Shown piece by piece: positions 1 through 4,522 of a stretch of DNA of 14,408 bases. Location: contig JALQUD010000017.1 of NCBI GenBank assembly GCA_023268595.1, positions 1 through 14,408 of the forward strand. The letters are read 5' to 3'. Position numbers and translations under genes: made by a program. Source of the DNA: Candidatus Saccharimonadia bacterium (GTDB lineage: Bacteria; Patescibacteriota; Saccharimonadia; Saccharimonadales; UBA4665). Numbering within the stretch: the stretch's first letter is position 1; each line of letters opens with the position of its first letter. The notes below the pieces were generated by a model, which was given only the letters and a program-made list of their open reading frames with translations, was not told the DNA's origin and ran no database searches.

Positions 1-261
1 TATCTCAAAACCCCAGCCGACCGCTATCACCGGCACCGGCGTGTCGAGCATCAGGTTGGTCAACAGCGACAGGCTCTCCAACGGCACATCACCATCTGCA
101 CCACGGGCACCGATGACCATTATCGTATCTGAACCGGTAAACGAGTCCGCCGTCAGATCCGCTAGCGTGACTAGCGAAACGTCAGCCTTATTCCAGGCCG
201 ATTTGAGTGTCTCGGTCAGTGAGGGGTCCGGCAGGTCGCGGCAGACGATCAGTATATGCAT
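1..261 (-). CDS. Partial N-terminus, class I glutamine amidotransferase-like fold (no nucleophile Cys)
   Basis: The first 87 codons of a minus-strand gene run off the left edge of the window. The start is ATG at 261-259, giving MHILIVCRDLPDPSL. The segment alternates predicted strands and helices (MHILIVCR, DTIMVIGARG) and ends in TPVPVIAVGWGFEI, which resembles the nucleophile elbow of class I glutamine amidotransferases (P-V-x-G-I-C-x-G-F/H-Q/E). In that alignment the catalytic Cys position is Gly, so it would not hydrolyse glutamine in the usual way. No Shine-Dalgarno site precedes it; an extended -10 lies 6 nt upstream of the start. It lies 28 nt downstream of the 290-709 gene. The family assignment rests on one short motif and another alpha/beta Rossmann-like protein is possible. 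Confidence 0.5.
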   Translation of the reverse strand, partial: MHILIVCRDLPDPSLTETLKSAWNKADVSLVTLADLTADSFTGSDTIMVIGARGADGDVPLESLSLLTNLMLDTPVPVIAVGWGFEI

Positions 262-267
262 ATGTTT

Positions 268-276
268 AGTGTATCA
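268..276 (-). promoter_or_regulatory. Extended -10 promoter for the edge gene
   Basis: On the minus strand TG-A-TACACT ends 6 nt before the ATG at 261, so transcription would start at or next to the start codon. No convincing -35 is seen. It overlaps the 3' side of the intergenic gap, and readthrough from the upstream gene is an alternative. Confidence 0.35.
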
Positions 277-289
277 GATAGCGGCTGGT

Positions 290-709
290 TCAGGCGGCAG
301 CGGTCAGACCAGCCTTCACCAGACTGAAACGCCCCGTGTAGATCTGCGGCTCAAAACTACCGTCAGCCAGCTTTTCGCGGCCGATCCCGACCCACTTGCC
401 CTCCAGAGCGGCACTATCGGCGCTGATCAGCAACTGGGTAGCCCCGGAGTATTCAAGACCCTCGAACTCGCCGTCCGGGTCAGTATTCTCAGTCCAGCTG
501 CCCGTCGCCAAGCTGTGGTCGACCGTCAGGTTGACCACCATATGGGACGGCTTGTTAGCCAAACTCTCAAAGACCACCTTATCCCCACGCTGCTTGGCCT
601 GGCAGTAGTATTCGCTCGTCTCCTCGGTACCGGGCTTACCATTGCTGGGGTACCAATAGGTGCAGTGCCACATTCCCTTGAAACTATCCGTCTTACGCTG
701 CTGAGCCAT
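290..709 (-). CDS. Small beta-rich protein, possibly lipocalin-like (unknown function)
   Basis: A 139-aa minus-strand protein with no signal peptide or membrane segment, predicted cytoplasmic. I do not recognise a named family. It begins with a FKGMW motif (residues about 10-14, compare the G-x-W of lipocalins and calycins). Alternating short strands follow, rich in Trp, Tyr and Gly: HCTYWYPSN, DKVVFESL, MVVNLTV, ATGSWTE, GATQLLIS, LEGKWVGIG and QIYTGRFSLV. This looks like a small beta barrel or sandwich. The start is well supported by AAGGAG 8 nt before the ATG. It stands 28 nt before the amidotransferase-like gene and may share its transcript. A candidate sigma-70-type promoter lies at 735-763. 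Function is unknown. Confidence 0.8.
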   Translation of the reverse strand: MAQQRKTDSFKGMWHCTYWYPSNGKPGTEETSEYYCQAKQRGDKVVFESLANKPSHMVVNLTVDHSLATGSWTENTDPDGEFEGLEYSGATQLLISADSAALEGKWVGIGREKLADGSFEPQIYTGRFSLVKAGLTAAA

Positions 710-717
710 AGTGAGGT

Positions 718-723
718 CTCCTT
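718..723 (-). promoter_or_regulatory. Ribosome binding site AAGGAG
   Basis: AAGGAG on the minus strand, 8 nt before the ATG at 709. It fixes that start and contrasts with the many genes in this window that lack a Shine-Dalgarno site. Confidence 0.65.
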
Positions 724-734
724 ATCGTAGTTTC

Positions 735-763
735 ACAGTACCCCTGGGAGGCACCGTAGTCAA
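735..763 (-). promoter_or_regulatory. Candidate promoter for the 290-709 gene
   Basis: On the minus strand a TTGACT -35 (758-763) is followed after 17 nt by TACTGT (735-740). The -35 matches five of six consensus bases and the -10 only three. It lies in the gap after the deacetylase stop codon, about 30 nt before the start codon. Confidence 0.4.
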
Positions 764-788
764 TACTACCGATATCACGTCGGTTGTC

Positions 789-1700
789 TCAGATGCTGGC
801 GTCAGTCAGCGGTTTATGCGGACGTAACCATTCCGATAAGTTGACCGGTTGTAGTCCTGCGGCCTTTGCCGCATCGATGAAGGCTTCGAAATCCTGGGCG
901 AACTCCGGTCTGAAATGCATCAGTACGATGTCGCCGGCTACCAAGCCGCCATGGCCGTCCTGATACTGCATGCTACCGCCATTGGCCTTGGCGCTCCACA
1001 TTACCAAGGCACGCATACCGCAATCCGCGGCCGCCCGTCGGGTGTTCCAGTCATAATCGCCATATGGTGGACGGAATAACGAGGGGCGCTGGCCAAGCCA
1101 GTTCTCCATGTTATCGGCATTCTGGCAGATTTCGTCGCGCTGGCCGGCATAGTCCAAGGTCGTCAGATCGGTATGGTCGACCGTATGGCTGCCGACGGTC
1201 ATACCCTGTGCGATGAGCCGTTTGAAATAATCCGGTTTGTCTTTGACGTAGACATCGTTCAGGAACATCGGCGCCTTGATGCGATAACGGTTCAGCAGTC
1301 TGGAAGCTTCCGGCGAGGCCGTCATGCCGTCGTCGATGGTCAGGAAGACTACCGGCCGGCTGGTCTCAATCCGGTTGACCACCGGGGCCAGGCCGGCAGT
1401 CACCGGTGGTAGCACGTAGTCCGGCTGAGGTCCGGCATCGCCTTCACCACTACGCGGCGGACTATCAGCCGGGAGCGGCTTGTCCATGCCGCCATCAGCA
1501 GGTTGGCCGTTATTGAGCAGCCCGGTGCTGCGTGGCGGCGTACGGGGTGAGATACTGGACGTCGGCAGTATGCCGGCATCATTGAACAGCACCGGCCAGT
1601 CAAGCTTCCAGATTCCATTGACGGCCAGTACCAGACCGATCACCGTCAACACGATGATAGTCCGCACCTGGTCGTGCAGTAACGTCCGTACCCCTTTCAT
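789..1700 (-). CDS. Membrane-anchored polysaccharide deacetylase (NodB domain)
   Basis: A 303-aa carbohydrate esterase family 4 protein, expected to remove N-acetyl groups from cell-wall or extracellular polysaccharide outside the membrane. The N-terminus (MKGVRTLL) leads into one membrane segment (about residues 13-33). A Pro/Gly/Ser-rich linker follows to about residue 110, then the NodB domain. Motif 1 is TIDDG (121-125), motif 2 is SHTVDH (metal ligands H172 and H176), motif 3 is RPPYG (210-214), and the late His motif is LMHF (H262). The usual Trp-Asp motif 4 reads MWSAKANGG, so it is degenerate. I chose ATG at 1700 because it gives a normal basic-then-hydrophobic N-terminus and follows a TATACT -10. 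ATG at 1736 would add 12 residues and is the main alternative. It is divergent from the secreted-protein operon. Confidence 0.9.
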   Translation of the reverse strand: MKGVRTLLHDQVRTIIVLTVIGLVLAVNGIWKLDWPVLFNDAGILPTSSISPRTPPRSTGLLNNGQPADGGMDKPLPADSPPRSGEGDAGPQPDYVLPPVTAGLAPVVNRIETSRPVVFLTIDDGMTASPEASRLLNRYRIKAPMFLNDVYVKDKPDYFKRLIAQGMTVGSHTVDHTDLTTLDYAGQRDEICQNADNMENWLGQRPSLFRPPYGDYDWNTRRAAADCGMRALVMWSAKANGGSMQYQDGHGGLVAGDIVLMHFRPEFAQDFEAFIDAAKAAGLQPVNLSEWLRPHKPLTDASI

Positions 1701-1708
1701 GCCGTTCC

Positions 1709-1736
1709 AGTATACCGCACCGCTTATTGCAGTCAT
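1709..1736 (-). promoter_or_regulatory. Candidate near-leaderless promoter of the deacetylase
   Basis: On the minus strand ATGACT (1731-1736) and TATACT (1709-1714) are separated by 16 nt, and the -10 ends 8 nt before the ATG at 1700. If used, it makes the ATG at 1736 untranslatable because that codon lies in the -35. Confidence 0.4.
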
Positions 1737-1755
1737 ACCACGGATGTCATATTAT
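1727..1755 (+). promoter_or_regulatory. Promoter of the secreted coiled-coil / pilin-like operon
   Basis: TTGCAG (1727-1732), a 17-nt spacer and TATTAT (1750-1755) form a good sigma-70-type promoter. The predicted transcription start near 1762 gives a leader of about 25 nt before the ATG at 1786. It overlaps the divergent deacetylase promoter region, so the two transcripts may interfere or be co-regulated. Confidence 0.6.
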
Positions 1756-1785
1756 GGTAAGCATAAACACAAAAATAAAAACAGG

Positions 1786-2709
1786 ATGAACCATTCGATG
1801 ATACGTTCCCCGTTCAAGAACGCTGCCGGACAGATGGCGGCGGCGATAGCCGTACCTGCGCTCAGCCTGGCGTTCCTTGCCGTCGCGCCAGCTTCAGCAC
1901 AGACGACACCGACAGGCGGCCAAGGTCAGAACAGCCTGGCGCAGCTCTGTAGCGGTGCCGGCAAAAAGTTCGATTGCGACAACATCAACCGTCAAGTACC
2001 ACAGGACAAGGTCAACCAGTACCTCCAAGGCAGCAACGCGCCGGCCGACGTCAAAGACAAGATAAACCAGCAGATCAAGGATTACCAGGACAAGCTGAAC
2101 CAGGGCAACCTGCCGGGTGGCGGACAGACCGGTACCGGTCAGACTCCTGCACCTAGCACCGGTGCAACGCCACAAGCACCGGACATGCAACAGCTACGTG
2201 ACCGCGCGCAACAGTATCTGGGTACGCTCAAGGGCGGCAACGGAGGACAGGCGCCAAGTGGCGGCAGTCAGAAGCCGGAAGATACTGGTACTCAGAAACC
2301 CGAAAACGGCACTCAGAAACCGAAGCCGGCGGCCAAGTCATGCGAAGAGATGCAGGCCGCGGTCAATGAGCGTGTCGCCAAGCTTAACAAGAATGCCCAG
2401 GCCCAGTTAGCTAACATGAGCGATGTCATGAACAAGCTCAAAGATTACCAGTCGCAGGCCGATCCGTCTAAGGTTCCTCAGGAAGCCAAAGACGCCATGA
2501 AGCAGGCCGAGGAAAAGCAAGCTGCCGCCACCCAAGCCGTTGCCACGTTGGCCGCATTAAGTGTCAACCTGGATTGCGGCCAACAGAATCCAGCCCAGGG
2601 TTTGAGCGTCATCAAGACCGCCACCGATGATGCCCGCAAAGCGCTCAAGGACTTCCGCAAGTCGCTGAGCGACGTCACCAAGCAACTTCAGGGCGCAGCT
2701 AAGCCGTAA
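1786..2709 (+). CDS. Secreted coiled-coil protein of unknown function
   Basis: A 307-aa protein with a clear Sec signal peptide: MNHSMIRSPFKNAAGQ, a hydrophobic core (AAAIAVPALSLAFLAVAP), and a likely cut after ASA before QTT. The mature protein starts with a segment containing two Cys (LCSGAGKKFDC). A helical charged stretch is followed by a Gly/Pro/Thr/Gln-rich linker with repeated 'QKPE' units (about residues 155-185). A long Ala/Gln/Lys-rich helix, probably coiled coil, carries a second pair of Cys (SCEEM, LDCGQ). No domain is recognised; it could be a periplasmic or surface structural protein. The open frame extends upstream but lies over the promoter and antisense to the deacetylase, so it starts at 1786 (or 1798, 4 codons in). 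It is followed after 26 nt by the pilin-like gene. Confidence 0.85.
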   Translation: MNHSMIRSPFKNAAGQMAAAIAVPALSLAFLAVAPASAQTTPTGGQGQNSLAQLCSGAGKKFDCDNINRQVPQDKVNQYLQGSNAPADVKDKINQQIKDYQDKLNQGNLPGGGQTGTGQTPAPSTGATPQAPDMQQLRDRAQQYLGTLKGGNGGQAPSGGSQKPEDTGTQKPENGTQKPKPAAKSCEEMQAAVNERVAKLNKNAQAQLANMSDVMNKLKDYQSQADPSKVPQEAKDAMKQAEEKQAAATQAVATLAALSVNLDCGQQNPAQGLSVIKTATDDARKALKDFRKSLSDVTKQLQGAAKP

Positions 2710-2720
2710 CCGACATACAT

Positions 2721-2725
2721 AAGGA
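2721..2725 (+). promoter_or_regulatory. Ribosome binding site AAGGA for the pilin-like gene
   Basis: AAGGA 10 nt before the ATG at 2736, inside the 26-nt gap after the preceding stop codon. Confidence 0.5.
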
Positions 2726-2735
2726 TACATAGATT

Positions 2736-3029
2736 ATGAGAACCACCCCACGGACCATCCACCAGCGGCAGCTCGGTTTCAGTGTGCATGCACTCGTCGC
2801 ATTCGTAGCCGTCATCGGTATCATCGGCTTTGCCGGTTACACCGTCTACAGCCGCTCCAACCAGGACACCACGCCGCAGAGCGTCGTCTTGCAACCGGAC
2901 ATCCCGGCCGTCATCCGTGACCAGGCCGACCTGGACAAGACCCAGCAAGCCCTCAACGGCACCGACACCAAACTGGACAACCAGCTCGGCACCAGCGGCC
3001 TGGAATCAGATATCAAAAGCCTGCTGTAA
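2736..3029 (+). CDS. Type IV pilin-like small one-TM protein lacking Glu5
   Basis: A 97-aa protein. A basic leader (MRTTPRTIHQRQLG, ending at about residue 14) precedes a hydrophobic helix FSVHALVAFVAVIGIIGF and AGYTVYSR. This is the layout of prepilins and pseudopilins: a prepilin peptidase site after Gly, Phe as the first mature residue, and the IIGF-type helix end. The hallmark Glu5 is Ala here (F1 S2 V3 H4 A5). The roughly 50-residue extracytoplasmic part is polar, Asp/Gln-rich and probably helical, with no pilin globular domain or Cys pair. It could be a minor pilin-like or simply membrane-anchored accessory protein working with the co-transcribed secreted coiled-coil protein. The gene is followed by an intrinsic terminator. 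Confidence 0.85.
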   Translation: MRTTPRTIHQRQLGFSVHALVAFVAVIGIIGFAGYTVYSRSNQDTTPQSVVLQPDIPAVIRDQADLDKTQQALNGTDTKLDNQLGTSGLESDIKSLL

Positions 3030-3044
3030 CCAGACCATACACCA

Positions 3045-3074
3045 AAAAGAACCCCGTCGGACAGGGGTTCTTTT
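3045..3074. terminator. Bidirectional intrinsic terminator
   Basis: The arms AAAAGAACCCC (3045-3055) and GGGGTTCTTTT (3064-3074) form a perfect 11-bp stem with an 8-nt loop. U-runs are present in both readings. It ends the plus-strand secreted-protein operon and the minus-strand micro-ORF transcript that converge here. Confidence 0.85.
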
Positions 3075-3093
3075 GCTATACGTAAGGGGGAAC

Positions 3094-3108
3094 TGACAGG
3101 CGTGGCAT
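3094..3108 (+). repeat. Left arm of a perfect 15-bp inverted repeat
   Basis: TGACAGGCGTGGCAT here is exactly the reverse complement of 3488-3502. The two arms bracket 409 bp holding the tiny minus-strand ORFs. I see no target-site duplication outside the arms and no transposase. Confidence 0.75.
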
Positions 3109-3215
3109 ATAGGGTTGGAATCGGATCGGCGCTGCCGAAACGAGGAGCCCTATGGCGCAGTCAGTTCCGGCAGACCGGTCCAGGGGGAAGTTCAGGATCC
3201 GGCTTGTCCGTGCGA

Positions 3216-3233
3216 ACAGCTGGCGTCAGCTGT
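3216..3233 (-). other. Stem-loop immediately after the 3233-3337 ORF stop codon
   Basis: ACAGCTG, loop ACGC, CAGCTGT forms a perfect 7-bp hairpin that begins at the last base of the ORF's TGA stop. There is no U-run, so it is not a standard terminator. It may protect the 3' end or act on translation. Confidence 0.5.
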
Positions 3234-3337
3234 CAGTTACCGCTGTCACCGCCACCGCCACCACTGCGGGGATTGTCGCCCGTGCCACTACCTCCGACAA
3301 AGGTGTCGCCGCCGTCGTCTCCATTGAACCTGTGCAT
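3233..3337 (-). CDS. Small Gly/Asp-rich protein, 34 aa (ORF C)
   Basis: A minus-strand ORF starting MHRFNGDDGGDTFVGG and ending in SGGGGGDSGN. It is acidic and very rich in Gly, Asp and Ser, with no hydrophobic core or Cys, so it is probably disordered. The start is strongly supported by GGGAGG followed by 10 nt and ATG; the SD overlaps the stop codon of the preceding 11-codon ORF B. It lies between the arms of the 15-bp inverted repeat, downstream of a TTGACA promoter and upstream of the bidirectional terminator. I do not recognise a family. The high Gly content could arise from a coincidental GC-rich frame, but the ribosome binding site and position argue for translation. Confidence 0.45.
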   Translation of the reverse strand: MHRFNGDDGGDTFVGGSGTGDNPRSGGGGGDSGN

Positions 3338-3344
3338 CCGCTAC

Positions 3345-3380
3345 TCACCTCCCTTCGGAAGCATCGTAGTCCGTGACCAT
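3345..3380 (-). CDS. Possible 11-aa peptide ORF B
   Basis: ATG GTC ... AGG TGA encodes MVTDYDASEGR. Its ATG overlaps the TGA stop of ORF A (TGATG), and its own stop lies within the SD of ORF C. This arrangement would allow re-initiation coupling A to B to C. Very short; real translation is unproven. Confidence 0.25.
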   Translation of the reverse strand: MVTDYDASEGR

Positions 3381-3415
3381 CAGTTGCTGCCGTCACCCAT
3401 GAAACCGTTGTCCAC
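3380..3415 (-). CDS. Possible 11-aa peptide ORF A (GTG start)
   Basis: GTG GAC AAC ... AAC TGA encodes MDNGFMGDGSN. A near-ideal GGAGG site lies 8 nt before the GTG. It is the first ORF after the promoter at 3476-3503. The composition (Gly, Asp, Asn) and the C-terminal GDGSN resemble the GDSGN end of ORF C. Possibly a leader peptide or a microprotein. Confidence 0.35.
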   Translation of the reverse strand: MDNGFMGDGSN

Positions 3416-3475
3416 GATATTCACCTCCAATGGTCGCAGATGCGCCATACCGGCTGGTATGCGCCACCAATCAGA

Positions 3476-3503
3476 ACTATGCTGCCAATGCCACGCCTGT
3501 CAA
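3476..3503 (-). promoter_or_regulatory. Promoter of the micro-ORF transcript
   Basis: On the minus strand TTGACA (3498-3503, a perfect -35) and CATAGT (3476-3481) are 16 nt apart. The -35 is part of the right arm of the inverted repeat. The predicted transcript starts near 3469 and would run about 400 nt to the terminator at 3045-3074. Confidence 0.5.
3488..3502 (-). repeat. Right arm of the 15-bp inverted repeat
   Basis: Reads TGACAGGCGTGGCAT on the minus strand, identical to 3094-3108 on the plus strand. It contains the -35 element of the micro-ORF promoter and is preceded on the minus strand by a run of seven T. Confidence 0.75.
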
Positions 3504-3594
3504 AAAAACTTGACGATGGGAGTTATCTCACCATGCCATGGCAACAGTATATAGCATAGCTGGCACCACCTGTGATCTTTCCGCAGTCGCGCTT
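3504..3594. other. Gap after the small membrane protein gene
   Basis: The minus strand holds an imperfect stem (ATGG-T-GAG, loop ATAA, CTC-CCAT, about 3517-3535) that is followed 7 nt later by a run of seven T (3504-3510). It may be a weak terminator for the 3595-4455 operon. No convincing gene is seen on either strand. Confidence 0.3.
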
Positions 3595-3753
3595 CTAATC
3601 AATGTTCGATCCAGGCGACATGAAGAATAAGCTCACATAAAAGGCAATGGATACGGCCGCTATGGATATGATCATTGTAAGCAGAATTATTGTCACAGCC
3701 CGTTCGGGCGTGGTTCCTGAAGATATCTTTTCCGTTGGCTTAATAGTATTCAC
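3595..3753 (-). CDS. Small single-pass membrane protein (52 aa, GTG or ATT start)
   Basis: A minus-strand ORF too short for ordinary ORF listing. It has a polar N-terminus (NTIKPTEKISSGTTPERA), one strongly hydrophobic helix (VTIILLTMIISIAAVSIAF then YVSLFF) and a short tail MSPGSNID. Codon use and the clean amphipathic layout argue that it is real. It lies 9 nt after the stop of the 230-aa gene, in the same frame (CGT TAA TAA GGG AGG GTG), so the pair is surely co-transcribed. The only conventional start is GTG at 3753-3751, but the SD GGGAGG abuts it. An ATT at 3744-3742 sits 9 nt after GGAGG, the ideal spacing, so an ATT start (49 aa) is plausible. No family recognised. Confidence 0.65.
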   Translation of the reverse strand: MNTIKPTEKISSGTTPERAVTIILLTMIISIAAVSIAFYVSLFFMSPGSNID

Positions 3754-3762
3754 CCTCCCTTA

Positions 3763-4455
3763 TTAACGCTCATAATCGATGATACGCTGCCAGGCCGGCG
3801 TGACCTCGATACCGCGCCGCGCCAGGACGACCCGGACTTCCTCCGGCCAGGCATTGTTGTCACCAGCAGACGGTCTCAGCTGGCGCATCGCGTACAGGTT
3901 GGCCAATTCAAGTACGGCGAGAACGTTATCGGCGTCCTGACCATCCTCACCAAGTAGTCCATAGAACCGCTCCTGATTAAGCCGTGTACCTTCACGGTTG
4001 ATCATCCGATTGGAAGCAGTTGTCTCAATCTTGTCAGCAACCAACTGGAAATCGCGCTCCATGTCCAACGGATCACCAGGCAGCTCTTGGTCGACAGCCC
4101 GCAGCCACGGCCCACCGAGCCCTTGGGCGACCAGACCGGCCTGGAGCTGCTTTTTTATTTCCGGATCCGCTTCGCCAGCCTCTTCCAACATAGCGTTGAC
4201 GATAGCGATAGCCCCCGCCACCTGTACGGCCCGGCTCCGATTAGCGCCGGCTTCAGCCGCAAGCTCGACATCTTCGGTAGTCTTCGACACATCCGGTCCA
4301 CGCTCCGGCGCCGCCATAAGCACCCCCTGCTCCTCCAGAAACACAGTCAGCCGGTTGACTACCAGCCCCAATTCTTCGGCCACCCGCTCCTGTTCAGCCT
4401 GCTGCTCCAGCATTGCCTCCAACGATTCATCTGACGGGCCGGTATGCTCACTCAT
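3763..4455 (-). CDS. Unknown acidic helical cytoplasmic protein
   Basis: A 230-aa protein without signal peptide, membrane helix or Cys. I do not recognise a family. It is acidic and predicted largely helical. The first part is a probable coiled coil rich in Glu and Gln (SLEAMLEQQAEQERVAEEL, residues about 11-29). An Ala-rich helix (RAVQVAGAIAIVNAMLEEAG) follows, and the last part ends with VRVVLARRGIEVTPAWQRIIDYER. There is no SD; a TACTAT -10 lies 7 nt before the ATG, so the message is probably leaderless. The small membrane protein follows 9 nt downstream in the same frame; a soluble plus membrane-anchor pair is a reasonable guess but unproven. Confidence 0.8.
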   Translation of the reverse strand: MSEHTGPSDESLEAMLEQQAEQERVAEELGLVVNRLTVFLEEQGVLMAAPERGPDVSKTTEDVELAAEAGANRSRAVQVAGAIAIVNAMLEEAGEADPEIKKQLQAGLVAQGLGGPWLRAVDQELPGDPLDMERDFQLVADKIETTASNRMINREGTRLNQERFYGLLGEDGQDADNVLAVLELANLYAMRQLRPSAGDNNAWPEEVRVVLARRGIEVTPAWQRIIDYER

Positions 4456-4462
4456 GGGGCGA

Positions 4463-4492
4463 ATAGTAGCATTACTGGCTGGACAAGTACAA
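4463..4492 (-). promoter_or_regulatory. Candidate leaderless promoter of the 230-aa gene
   Basis: On the minus strand TTGTAC (4487-4492), an 18-nt spacer and TACTAT (4463-4468). The -10 ends 7 nt before the ATG, putting the transcription start at the start codon. Confidence 0.45.
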
Positions 4493-4522
4493 TCGGCCCT
4501 GCCTCTATTCCCTAACGAAGGC

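Noticed and set aside
41..730. 229-aa plus-strand open frame at the left end
   Set aside because: Antisense shadow of two minus-strand genes, one of which has a clear SD and protein-like composition.
1480..1785. Upstream extension of the secreted protein frame (102 extra codons)
   Set aside because: It lies antisense to the deacetylase and over the promoter; the signal peptide begins at 1786.
3094..3502. The inverted-repeat segment as a classical insertion sequence
   Set aside because: No transposase frame and no target-site duplication next to the arms; only a MITE-like or regulatory reading remains.
3102..3554. Plus-strand 150-aa open frame across the 3.1-3.5 kb gap
   Set aside because: No ribosome binding site, no recognisable fold, low-complexity Pro/Ser run antisense to the Gly-rich ORF C, and its start overlaps the left inverted-repeat arm.
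3528..3557. Nine-codon minus-strand ORF MLYTVAMAW with AGGTGG 8 nt upstream
   Set aside because: Too short to separate from chance; kept only as a note next to the other micro-ORFs.
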